A stretch of DNA of 33,063 nucleotides from Clostridiales bacterium. GTDB lineage: Bacteria; Bacillota; Clostridia; Lachnospirales; Lachnospiraceae. Under the pieces are notes generated by a model, which worked only from the letters and a program-made list of their open reading frames with translations, made no database searches and was not told where the DNA came from. A program made the translations under genes and the position numbers. Shown here piece by piece: positions 26,062 through 33,063 of the stretch (within the stretch, counting starts at the first letter, position 1; each line of letters begins with the position of its first letter). The stretch covers positions 1-33,063 of the forward strand of contig JAJPYF010000146.1 of the NCBI GenBank assembly GCA_021205085.1, in the 5' to 3' direction.

Positions 26062-27867
26062 TCAAGGCTCCTTCCAGATCGGCAATGTAAATGTTATGAC
26101 TGTTCCCATTCCCTTTGTACTCTGTACCGTATATCCGTATTCTGCGCCGCAGTTCAGCTTGATCCGGTCATACACATTCTGCATGCCGATACTGGCTGTT
26201 CCGTCCGACTCAATCGTGCCAACCTCATGGTTCTCAAGAGAATCCATAATGTGCCGCACACCTTCCTCGTCCATGCCAACGCCGTCATCCATCACCACAA
26301 TCTCCAGATGATCGCTCTTTCTCTCCACGCGAATCGCCACCGCGCCATAGCCTTTTTTCTCTCGAAGGCCGTGACGAATCGCATTCTCCACCATGGGTTG
26401 GAGAATCAGCTTCGGGATCATCAGCGTCTGGTCCTCGTCTTTCAGATAGACCATCAGCGATATCCTCTCCTCATAGCGGATCCGCATCATCACGAAGTAT
26501 TCCCGTATGGAGTCGATCTCATCCTTCAGACAGACCCGCTCCGACTGGGGGCCCATAACATACCGAAGCTGCTTTGCCAGGCTCTCCAGCAGCTGCGCTG
26601 TTTTCCGGTCATTCTGCTCCAGGGCGGTCATGCGGATAATATCCAGCGAATTGTACAGGTAGTGCGGCTGAATCTGCATTTTCAGGGCATTCATCTCCGC
26701 GTCCTGCCGACAGATCTGCGCCACATACACCTGATTGATATAATCCGTCAGCCTCTCCGTCATGTGGTTAAACCCATCCGCCACATATTCCATCTCATCA
26801 TTTGTGTCCAGTTCCACCCGGACATCCAGATTCCCCTGCTCCACCTCTTCCATGGCCGCCTTCAGTTTCCTCGTCGGCTCACTCATCCAAATGGAAAACA
26901 CCATATACAGAATCAGAAGGAACGCACCCGCAAAGGCGACAATCAGAATCAGAATCGAAACGCTCTGATAAAAAGCCCCCATAATATCGCTGTTTTCCAT
27001 GATCAGAACCGCATAGGCATCTACACCGGAAATTTTCTGGTAAAAGACCCACTGACTGCCGATTTTTTCATAGCCGCTGCCGCCGTCGAGCAGCTCTTCA
27101 CAGAAAGAAAGCGGATGGCTGCTTCCCAGATAATCCCCGGTATCGCCGCTGTAGATGTAGGAGGAAGCCGCCGGGCTGTACACATAAAAGCTGCCTATGT
27201 TCAGACTGGATTTCTCAATCAGCTCCTCAATATCATCGACATTGATATCCGCGTACAGTGTCGCCAGCCGCTGACTGCATGTCGTCTCAATGGAAGTCAC
27301 ATCCATATAATTGCGGACAAGGCTGAAAATATAATCCTCCGAGCTGACACAGATCTCCGCTTCAGGAAATGTGCCGAACAGCATCATCCCGGTCAGACTG
27401 TCCCCTTCCTGATAGAAATCCATGGTCGTAAATGACTCGGCGCCGTTTCTAAGCGTTTTGCCCTGACTGTAATACAGGCTGTAGACATTTCCGTATGTAT
27501 CCACCAGCCGGAGGGAGGAAATAAACTCACTCTTTGCCATGATATCGCCGAGCGCCTCCCGGACGGTGAGCTCACGTTCAGACCGCTCCGCCGTTACATC
27601 CGTCAAAACCTCCGCCAGTGTGCTCCCGTCCGAATCCTGATAATCATACAATTCGCCCATGGCCTCATCCACACTGTCCATGAGATCCTCTATATTGTTC
27701 GCCACATACACGGTCATATCTGAGTAAGCCGCCGTCATGCTGTCTCGAAGCAGCCCGCTGTAGCGCAGGAAGAAAAACAGGCTTAAGAGCAGCAGCGGAA
27801 TCAGCCCGAAAAAAATAAAGGCGACCGTCATTTTGGAAAAAGTTGTCCGGTATTTCTTTTTACTCAT
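26062..27867 (-). CDS. YesM-type sensor histidine kinase
   Basis: The 601-aa kinase has a first membrane helix at about residues 13-36, a large extracellular sensor of about 265 residues, a second helix at about 303-328, then HAMP (about 328-380). The histidine-kinase domain carries His402 in QIQPHYLYNSLD (the family usually has NPHFLYN), an N-box QPMVENAIRHGL and a G-box DDGVGMDEEG...SIGMQNVYDRI. The ATG at 27867 overlaps the stop of the solute-binding protein gene (ATGA), so the two are translationally coupled; the track start at 27897 is upstream of this junction. It would phosphorylate the YesN-type regulator encoded next. Confidence 0.94.
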   Translation of the reverse strand: MSKKKYRTTFSKMTVAFIFFGLIPLLLLSLFFFLRYSGLLRDSMTAAYSDMTVYVANNIEDLMDSVDEAMGELYDYQDSDGSTLAEVLTDVTAERSERELTVREALGDIMAKSEFISSLRLVDTYGNVYSLYYSQGKTLRNGAESFTTMDFYQEGDSLTGMMLFGTFPEAEICVSSEDYIFSLVRNYMDVTSIETTCSQRLATLYADINVDDIEELIEKSSLNIGSFYVYSPAASSYIYSGDTGDYLGSSHPLSFCEELLDGGSGYEKIGSQWVFYQKISGVDAYAVLIMENSDIMGAFYQSVSILILIVAFAGAFLLILYMVFSIWMSEPTRKLKAAMEEVEQGNLDVRVELDTNDEMEYVADGFNHMTERLTDYINQVYVAQICRQDAEMNALKMQIQPHYLYNSLDIIRMTALEQNDRKTAQLLESLAKQLRYVMGPQSERVCLKDEIDSIREYFVMMRIRYEERISLMVYLKDEDQTLMIPKLILQPMVENAIRHGLREKKGYGAVAIRVERKSDHLEIVVMDDGVGMDEEGVRHIMDSLENHEVGTIESDGTASIGMQNVYDRIKLNCGAEYGYTVQSTKGMGTVITFTLPIWKEP

Positions 27868-29204
27868 GACGCGCCTCCCGCTTCTGACCGGTTCCATGCT
27901 TTCTGAATCTGCTGCAGGCCCTCCTCCACGGAGCAGTCTCCGTTCATGATCTGCTGCACCAGCTCCAGCATGTTCTTTTCAAAGTCCTCCGGCGTATCCT
28001 CATTCCCGATATAAACGGAAACGCGCTCATCCGCGGCCTGAAATGCCTCCCACGCATCCTCAAGGACAGAGCCCTCCTCATAGTCTGTCTGCACGCCCGT
28101 GAGAGGGAATGTTCCGGACGCCTCGCAGAGCTCCGTATACGCATCATCTGAGTAAAACCATGAGAGGAATGTCATCGCCGCCTCGTATTTCTCCTCATCC
28201 CCGGCGCACTCCGCCGTCACCGACCAGAAGGTGTCCAGATTATCCGTGGCGTAGATTGTACCGGATTCGTCCGGCACATAAAACCAGCCGAGATCCATCT
28301 CCGAATTCAACTGTTGAATCGCCGCCGCGGTCCACGGTCCGGTATAGATCAGGGCAACCTCGCCCTCCGACATCATGTAGGAAAGGCTGGTATCCGTCGT
28401 GGACAGCCATGAGGTATTCACATATCCCTGCGCACAGAGATCATACAGATGCCCCATCATGACCTCCGCCTCCTCATTTGTCCACGCCACTTCTCCGGCA
28501 CTGCATTTTTTCAGCCAGTCCTCGTCCACCGTGAGAATGTCCGTGTGGAAAAAGTGATTCACCCAGAACTCCATATGCCACAGATCGGATCCTCCGATGC
28601 CGATCGGGGTGACCCCGTTGTCCCTCAGCGTCTGACAGATTGCTAGAAAATCATCGTAGGTTTCCGGCTCATCCAGCCCGTACTCCTCAAAAAGGGTCCG
28701 ATTGTAGAGAATGCCCCAGGGCGACTCTACGGCGCCGACGCCGTACACACTCCCGTCATAGGTATAGACAGAGGAGACCAGAGAGGCGACCTCATCCGTA
28801 ATCTCCCCGAGGAGTCCGCTCGCCGCGTAAGCTTCCGGCGTTTTCAGCTGGACGATATCCCCCAGCTCCCCCCGTGCGATCCTCTGCGTCAGAATATCCT
28901 CATAGACGCTATCCTCGTAATTGACCTCGTAATTGATTTTGATATCCGGATACATCTCCTCAAATTCCCGAACCGCATTCTCGATGGCGGAATTCCACTG
29001 GGGGTTCTGATAAGCGTAGACAAGCTCCAGCTCGATCTGCTCCTCAGCCGATCCGGTCTTCATATCCGCTGATTCCTTCCGGCTGACAAAAATATCATAG
29101 ATCAGAACAACGCACAGCCATGCCAGAATCAGGAAGAAGACCAGAATAATGCCTGTGATTTTTTCGGGAAATTTCGGTAATTTTTTTCTTCGTTTTTCTC
29201 TCAT
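27864..29204 (-). CDS. Membrane-anchored family 1 extracellular solute-binding protein
   Basis: The 446-aa protein starts with a basic cap (MREKRRKKLPKFPEK) and a single hydrophobic helix (about residues 17-40, ITGIILVFFLILAWLCVVLIYDIF) without a lipobox. It is therefore predicted to be tethered by an uncleaved anchor rather than as a lipoprotein. The remaining part is a sugar-type binding fold: FEEMYPDIKINYEVNYEDS, RGELGDIVQLKTPEAYAASGLLGEIT, PWGILYNRTLFEEYGLDEPETYDDFLAICQTLRDNGVTPIGIGG and GEVALIYTGPW. No ABC permease or ATPase gene is next to it, and it overlaps the kinase gene. It is probably a sensory ligand-binding subunit; the ligand is unknown, an oligosaccharide being likely. It is 44 bp from the fusion gene upstream. 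Confidence 0.92.
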   Translation of the reverse strand: MREKRRKKLPKFPEKITGIILVFFLILAWLCVVLIYDIFVSRKESADMKTGSAEEQIELELVYAYQNPQWNSAIENAVREFEEMYPDIKINYEVNYEDSVYEDILTQRIARGELGDIVQLKTPEAYAASGLLGEITDEVASLVSSVYTYDGSVYGVGAVESPWGILYNRTLFEEYGLDEPETYDDFLAICQTLRDNGVTPIGIGGSDLWHMEFWVNHFFHTDILTVDEDWLKKCSAGEVAWTNEEAEVMMGHLYDLCAQGYVNTSWLSTTDTSLSYMMSEGEVALIYTGPWTAAAIQQLNSEMDLGWFYVPDESGTIYATDNLDTFWSVTAECAGDEEKYEAAMTFLSWFYSDDAYTELCEASGTFPLTGVQTDYEEGSVLEDAWEAFQAADERVSVYIGNEDTPEDFEKNMLELVQQIMNGDCSVEEGLQQIQKAWNRSEAGGAS

Positions 29205-29248
29205 CGTCTCCGTATCTCTTATCTTCTGCCTGTCATTAATTGGTATAC

Positions 29249-31102
29249 TTACGGCTGCTCTGTCACGGCAAACTCCAGACCAAAGAGTGCCGCGCCCAGC
29301 GCGCCGACAATCTCCGGCTGTTCATAGATATAAAGCGGGGAACCCAGGCTCTCCTCCAGCGCGCTCACCACGCCGGGATTTTTGGCGACGCCGCCGGTCA
29401 TCATAAACTCCTTCTCCAATCCCACCCGTTTCAGGAGAGAAACCGCCTTTCCGGCGATCGCCCGGTGAATGCCGCGGGCAATGTCCGCCGTCTCCTTGTT
29501 TTGTGCAATGAGGGAAATCACCTCTGATTCCGCGAAAACGGAACACATGCTGCTGATCTCCACGTTCTGCGTGGATTTCAGCGAAAGCGGCCCCAGCTCC
29601 TCAATGTCAATCTCCAGTGTCCGCGCCATCATCTCAAGGAACCGCCCGATACCGGCGGCACACTTGTCATTCATGACAAAATCCGCCACATCCCCGTGCG
29701 CATCCAGCCGGATCGCTTTGGAATCCTGCCCGCCGATATCCAGAATCGTGCGGACAGCCGGATTCAGAAAATGAGCCCCCTTCGCGTGGCAGCTGATCTC
29801 CGTCACATTCCGGTCTGCAAACGGGATGCTGACCCGCCCGTAGCCGGTGGATATGATCAGAGAAATTTCTTCCCGGTCAAGCCCTGCTTTTTCCAGAATC
29901 TCCCGCAGAATCTTCTCCGCACTGTCGCCGCTTCGCGCGCCTGTGCGGATGACCGCCCATGACAAAATCTCCCGTTTTTCGTTTAAAATAACCGCGTTGG
30001 TGGATGTAGAACCGCTGTCAATTCCCATCACATACATCGGATGTTCTCCTTTTCTTCCTATATTATAGTCGGGCGGCTGCCTGTCCGCTTCCACATCGCT
30101 CCGACGCAGGCGCGGCTCCGCCTCCGCATCGTCCGCAAAACAGCTTCGGCATAATTCTTCCGCACATTCCGAACCGTCTCCCTGCGGCGAACCGCTCTGT
30201 GCCTCCTGCCGCTCATGCCGTCTGCGCGCGCGCAGCGATTCCAGAAACGCCTCCACGCGGGTCAGGATCTGTCCGGCGCCCTGGCTGGTGGCATCCGTCT
30301 CCAGCTTCACCATGGGCAGATTCTCCTCCTCTTTCAGCCTCGTATATTCATAAGAGTAGATGTCGCAGAACTTCACCGTGTGATAGATAATACCGTCCAG
30401 CCCGTCCGCCATCTCCGACAGCCTCTGCCTGCGCTCAGCCACCTGACTCATCCGCATACAGGGGATCTGTCCGAGCAGGCTTCGCGCATAGCTTTGCAGA
30501 ATATTCTCACGGTCAACCTCATATGTCCGGACAATGCCGGTACAGGTCAGGTCAAGGGCAATTTCGGCGCCCTCGCTCTCAATGAGCTTCCTGATCTCGG
30601 AGCCGGGCCGTGCCCCCGCCAGACAGACCCGAAGATCCGCCGTCTTCTCCGGAAGCGCTCCCGCCTCCCGCAGCTCCTTTTTGCGAAGCTGCATCTCAAA
30701 CTCCCTGCTGCAATGGTCAGCCAGTTTCTCCGAATCAAAATGCTTTCCCGAAAACGCGGCATATCCCCGTATCAATGCCTCCATCTGCCGCGTGTAAAGG
30801 GAGACGGTGGCATCGTTGACCTTCCTCGGAAGGTCAAAGCAAAAGAAAAACTTTTCCGGATAACGAAGCCGCAGCGTATCATACAATCTCCGCGCACTGT
30901 CACAGCAGGTTGTAAAAAGCATCCCCTCGTAGTTTCCGTTTCCAAACTCCTCCAGCACTGCCTTGACATAGGAGCACATATTCGGGTGCATCAGCGTATC
31001 TGCCTGTGTAAAATTCGCGACATGCGGCTCCATCAGGACCACCGGCGTGTCAAAAGCCTCCACAATCTCAATGGGAGCGTATTTGCACATGTATGCAATC
31101 AT
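29249..31102 (-). CDS. Fusion protein: 2-hydroxyacyl-CoA dehydratase-like subunit + ATP-dependent activase
   Basis: The 617-aa frame joins two proteins. Residues 1 to about 295 resemble an HgdB/BcrB-type subunit, with candidate cluster cysteines Cys6 (YMCKY), Cys43 (MCSY), Cys66/67 (TTCCDSARR) and a later KFCDIYSYEY. A 60-residue Arg/Glu/Ser-rich linker with no recognisable fold follows. Residues 356-617 are an HgdC-type activase of the ASKHA fold: GIDSGSTSTNAVI, ILDIGGQDSKAI, cluster ligand NDKCAAGIGRFLEMM, second ligand SSMCSVFAESEV and MTGGVAKNPGV. The activase donates an electron with ATP to the dehydratase cluster. The start overlaps the upstream gene (ATGA) and has GAGGTG 7 nt before it. 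The substrate is unknown. An internal ribosome binding site and ATG at the junction may also yield the free activase. Confidence 0.9.
   Translation of the reverse strand: MIAYMCKYAPIEIVEAFDTPVVLMEPHVANFTQADTLMHPNMCSYVKAVLEEFGNGNYEGMLFTTCCDSARRLYDTLRLRYPEKFFFCFDLPRKVNDATVSLYTRQMEALIRGYAAFSGKHFDSEKLADHCSREFEMQLRKKELREAGALPEKTADLRVCLAGARPGSEIRKLIESEGAEIALDLTCTGIVRTYEVDRENILQSYARSLLGQIPCMRMSQVAERRQRLSEMADGLDGIIYHTVKFCDIYSYEYTRLKEEENLPMVKLETDATSQGAGQILTRVEAFLESLRARRRHERQEAQSGSPQGDGSECAEELCRSCFADDAEAEPRLRRSDVEADRQPPDYNIGRKGEHPMYVMGIDSGSTSTNAVILNEKREILSWAVIRTGARSGDSAEKILREILEKAGLDREEISLIISTGYGRVSIPFADRNVTEISCHAKGAHFLNPAVRTILDIGGQDSKAIRLDAHGDVADFVMNDKCAAGIGRFLEMMARTLEIDIEELGPLSLKSTQNVEISSMCSVFAESEVISLIAQNKETADIARGIHRAIAGKAVSLLKRVGLEKEFMMTGGVAKNPGVVSALEESLGSPLYIYEQPEIVGALGAALFGLEFAVTEQP
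30035..30051 (-). promoter_or_regulatory. Internal Shine-Dalgarno and ATG at the dehydratase-activase junction
   Basis: On the minus strand AAGGAG (30046-30051) stands exactly 8 nt before an in-frame ATG (30035-30037) that begins MYVMGIDSGSTSTNAVI. Translation from here would give a 262-aa activase, the normal length of free HgdC-type proteins. The site is ideal and lies in the low-complexity linker, so the gene could give both a fused and a free product, or be a recent fusion of two coupled genes. Confidence 0.7.
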
Positions 31103-32415
31103 CGCGGTTCACCTCGTCCCATATCCTCTGTCTCCATACTGTTTCCGGCATGTTTATGTGCCTCTATAATCTCTAAGAATGCCTCAAACCGCGTCCGGAT
31201 CTGCCCGTCATGGCTGTTGCGGCGGTCCATCCCGTCTCCGTCGAGAATCAAAAACGGCATGCCGATCTCCTCCATCTTCTGCTTCAGGATCAGGGCTCCG
31301 CCGGAGGACTGCTTGCATCCCCAGTGGCAGAAATTGATCACCCCGTCAGGGCGGATTTCCTTTACGACCTCCTGCACCATATCGGCCTTTCGCTCGTAGG
31401 AACCGGTATAAATGTTATTGATCATCTTCTTTGCCAGCGCTTCCAGCGGATGATCGATGTCCAGCGGCTCCATGTAATCCAGGCTCATCTCAAGGCCCTG
31501 AATCTGATAATCCCGGCTGCCGTTAAAGTAGCGCTTTAAGGTCTCCTGATAGTAAGGCAGAAGATGCACCCAGAAAATATTGACACCGTGAAACTCCGGC
31601 GCGGCGGCCACCTCCGCCTCCATCATACGATAAAAATCATAAATCTCCGGCGTTCCAATATTCAGATGATTCGCGAACAGCATAAACATCTGCATCGTCA
31701 GAGTGCTGGGATACTCCTTTGTCCTCATCATGGAGAGCGTCCGGCGGTAGCTTTCCTTGGAACGGTTCTCCCGATCCAGCACCTCGCGCAGCCGGTCCAC
31801 ATCCAAACTTTTCCCGAACGTATCAGAGAGACATCCGATCAGTTCCCGAAGCTGGTCGACGACATAAGCCTCCGCCTCCAAAGAATACTGGTCCGGAATA
31901 TCCAGAAGAAATGAGGGAACATGGTGCTTTTCCGACAGATAGCGGAAAGTATTGACATTTCCGTCACAGATCGTGGAGGTCGTCACGGCAAATGCCGCCG
32001 GTGAAATCACACGGCTGTCGACGGCGCCGATGAAATTTTTATGGTAGGAGCAGAGCGTCGGCGCAATCCCCTCATCCTCCGCGTAATCCAGGAAATAATT
32101 CTCAATGGTAAATCCGGACAAAAAGGAGGCCAGGCACTCGACCGAAAGGGTGTGTACATCAAAACACTGCAGGATCTCCACCGGGGCAAAAATATTGGCC
32201 CACACGGTATGCTCCGGCCGCCGCAGCGCCGCCAATACCTCCCCCACCGCGTACGTATTCAGATACCGCCATGCCGCCGGTATATTGCGATCCGCCAGAT
32301 GCTTCGTCCGAAACAGTTCCAGCGCCAAGCCGGTCTTGATCATGCGTTCGGCCACCCGCGGATGATCCGGCGCGTATTTTTTTATCATATTTCCGTAAGT
32401 CTGGACAAGATTCAT
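31099..32415 (-). CDS. 2-hydroxyacyl-CoA dehydratase-family subunit (HgdB/BcrC-like)
   Basis: The 438-aa protein has the family's C-terminal hallmark FCHWGCKQSSGGALILKQKMEEIGMPFLILDGDGMDRR. Further candidate cluster cysteines are in IAPTLCSYHKNF and TTSTICDGNVNTFRY. An N-terminal helical segment (about the first 75 residues) precedes the family domain. It would pair with the dehydratase-like half of the next gene, which it overlaps by four bases (ATGA), and it starts one base after the sua5 stop. No CoA-transferase or beta-oxidation gene is visible here, so a classical glutamate or phenyllactate route is not supported. A non-CoA, double-cubane cluster reductase of the DCCP kind is an alternative. 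Confidence 0.88.
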   Translation of the reverse strand: MNLVQTYGNMIKKYAPDHPRVAERMIKTGLALELFRTKHLADRNIPAAWRYLNTYAVGEVLAALRRPEHTVWANIFAPVEILQCFDVHTLSVECLASFLSGFTIENYFLDYAEDEGIAPTLCSYHKNFIGAVDSRVISPAAFAVTTSTICDGNVNTFRYLSEKHHVPSFLLDIPDQYSLEAEAYVVDQLRELIGCLSDTFGKSLDVDRLREVLDRENRSKESYRRTLSMMRTKEYPSTLTMQMFMLFANHLNIGTPEIYDFYRMMEAEVAAAPEFHGVNIFWVHLLPYYQETLKRYFNGSRDYQIQGLEMSLDYMEPLDIDHPLEALAKKMINNIYTGSYERKADMVQEVVKEIRPDGVINFCHWGCKQSSGGALILKQKMEEIGMPFLILDGDGMDRRNSHDGQIRTRFEAFLEIIEAHKHAGNSMETEDMGRGEPR

Positions 32416-32416
32416 C

Positions 32417-33063
32417 TCACACCTCGATCACGCGCTGCCCCGCGGCTTTTAGCAGACGGTTCATGACAGCCTTTCCGATCCTCAGGTCGGCAAAGCTCTC
32501 CGAGAGGATCCGGTCCACGCCCAGATCATCAAACTCCCGCAGAAACGCGTAGAGGTTGCGGGCAATGCTGTCCGCGTCTCCCCGGCTGCCGATGCATTTC
32601 ACCACATCCGCGCGGTACCATTCCCTTGTCTCCTCGGTGCAAATGATGCCGGTGCGCTCCCCTCTCGAACGGTTTTCCTCCGCAATCGCGTTCATGCGCG
32701 CCGCCACGCGATGCGGTTCCCCGCTGACAATGGTAAGCTCCGCCTTCGGCGCATAGTGGCGGTATTTCATCCCGGGAGCCTTCGGCCGCACATTCTCCCC
32801 TGTCCCCGCAAGGCCGGGGTCATCGCAGACCGAGCCGATCACATCCGACAGCATTTCCCCGGTAATATAGCCCGGCCGCAGAATCATCGGCATTTCGTCG
32901 CCGGCCCATGTCCCGTCCGCACGCCTTGAAATGCCGCTCAGGTCAATGATCGTGGACTCTATGCCGATCCCGACCGCGCCCCCGTCAAGAATCATCGGGA
33001 TTTTCCCCTGCAGATCCGTATAAACATGCGCCGCCGTGGTGGGGCTCGGACGTCCGGAAGTGT
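32417..33063 (-). CDS. L-threonylcarbamoyladenylate synthase, Sua5 type (5' part beyond window)
   Basis: The frame is open from the right edge; the track start at 32995 is an internal methionine. The visible part begins TSGRPSPTTAAHVYTDLQGKIPMILDGGAVGIGIESTIIDLSG, the end of the YrdC catalytic domain, then RPGYITGEMLSDVIG and the linker APGMKYRHYAPKAELTIV, followed by the C-terminal Sua5 domain ending GKAVMNRLLKAAGQRVIEV. The enzyme makes threonylcarbamoyl-AMP from threonine, bicarbonate and ATP for the t6A37 tRNA modification. The Sua5 domain marks it as the two-domain YwlC-type form rather than TsaC. It is one base upstream of the dehydratase-family gene. Confidence 0.94.
   Translation of the reverse strand, partial: TSGRPSPTTAAHVYTDLQGKIPMILDGGAVGIGIESTIIDLSGISRRADGTWAGDEMPMILRPGYITGEMLSDVIGSVCDDPGLAGTGENVRPKAPGMKYRHYAPKAELTIVSGEPHRVAARMNAIAEENRSRGERTGIICTEETREWYRADVVKCIGSRGDADSIARNLYAFLREFDDLGVDRILSESFADLRIGKAVMNRLLKAAGQRVIEV

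Noticed and set aside
26047-27435. 462-aa plus-strand ORF (also 71-583, 20491-21285, 30215-31399 and similar long ORFs)
   Set aside because: All lie antisense to genes with clear family motifs, have low-complexity His/Arg/Pro-rich translations with no recognisable domain, and arise from the GC-rich third codon positions of the real genes.
30062-30067. TATAAT on the minus strand before the internal activase start
   Set aside because: No -35-like hexamer lies 16-18 bp upstream, and the surrounding linker is GC-rich coding sequence, so a separate promoter for the activase is not supported.
1-33063. CRISPR arrays, insertion sequences, prophage genes, tRNA or rRNA genes
   Set aside because: I looked for regularly spaced repeats, transposase or integrase motifs, and cloverleaf or rRNA signatures and saw none.

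Overview
The window looks like a piece of a chromosome from the Clostridia (Bacillota), most likely Lachnospiraceae. The basis is Gram-positive gene order (S10-spc-alpha with adk, map, a KOW protein and infA embedded), a zinc-ribbon type S14, an adenylate kinase with a four-cysteine lid, strong AGGAGG ribosome binding sites, a ribosomal protein L17 with a long insertion, and accessory families typical of anaerobic gut Clostridia (YesM/YesN regulators, 2-hydroxyacyl-CoA dehydratase relatives). I see no sign of phage, insertion sequence, CRISPR, tRNA or rRNA.

Layout. (1) 1-2485, minus: a 23S rRNA uridine methyltransferase (rlmD, runs off the left edge) and a YhaM-type 3'-5' exoribonuclease. (2) 2620-6959, plus: mutS2 followed by an OmpR-family response regulator and its histidine kinase, diverging from yhaM across a compact double promoter. 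(3) 7083-23206, minus: one uninterrupted 32-gene ribosomal super-operon from rpsJ to rplQ, bounded by a terminator at about 7002-7062 and a promoter plus structured leader at about 23207-23456. Inside it, the alpha-operon part (rpmJ-rpsM-rpsK-rpsD-rpoA-rplQ) has its own near-consensus promoter before rpmJ and a 325-nt structured non-coding gap before rpsM, where an S4-type autoregulatory leader would be expected. (4) 23590-24453, plus: a class I SAM methyltransferase divergent from rpsJ. (5) 24473-29204, minus: a membrane-tethered solute-binding protein, a YesM-type sensor kinase and a YesN-type AraC response regulator, translationally coupled and with no ABC permease beside them, which looks like a three-part extracellular sensing unit. 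(6) 29249-33063, minus: a Sua5-type threonylcarbamoyl-AMP synthase (runs off the right edge) closely coupled to two 2-hydroxyacyl-CoA dehydratase-family genes; the second is a fusion of a dehydratase-like subunit with its ATP-dependent activase, and it keeps a perfect internal Shine-Dalgarno/ATG at the domain junction.

How it works together. Most of the window makes, modifies or looks after the ribosome: r-proteins, IF-1, SecY, methionine aminopeptidase, RNA polymerase alpha, rRNA methylation (RlmD), RNA turnover (YhaM), the MutS2 ATPase (linked to collided ribosomes in Bacillus) and tRNA t6A synthesis (Sua5). The two accessory modules at the right end are a signalling unit and a radical/low-potential iron-sulfur enzyme system of unknown substrate. 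The strongest leads for new biology are the dehydratase-activase fusion with a retained internal start, the tethered-binding-protein sensory unit, and the two structured leaders in the ribosomal operon. All promoter, leader and hairpin calls were made by eye, without folding or database searches.
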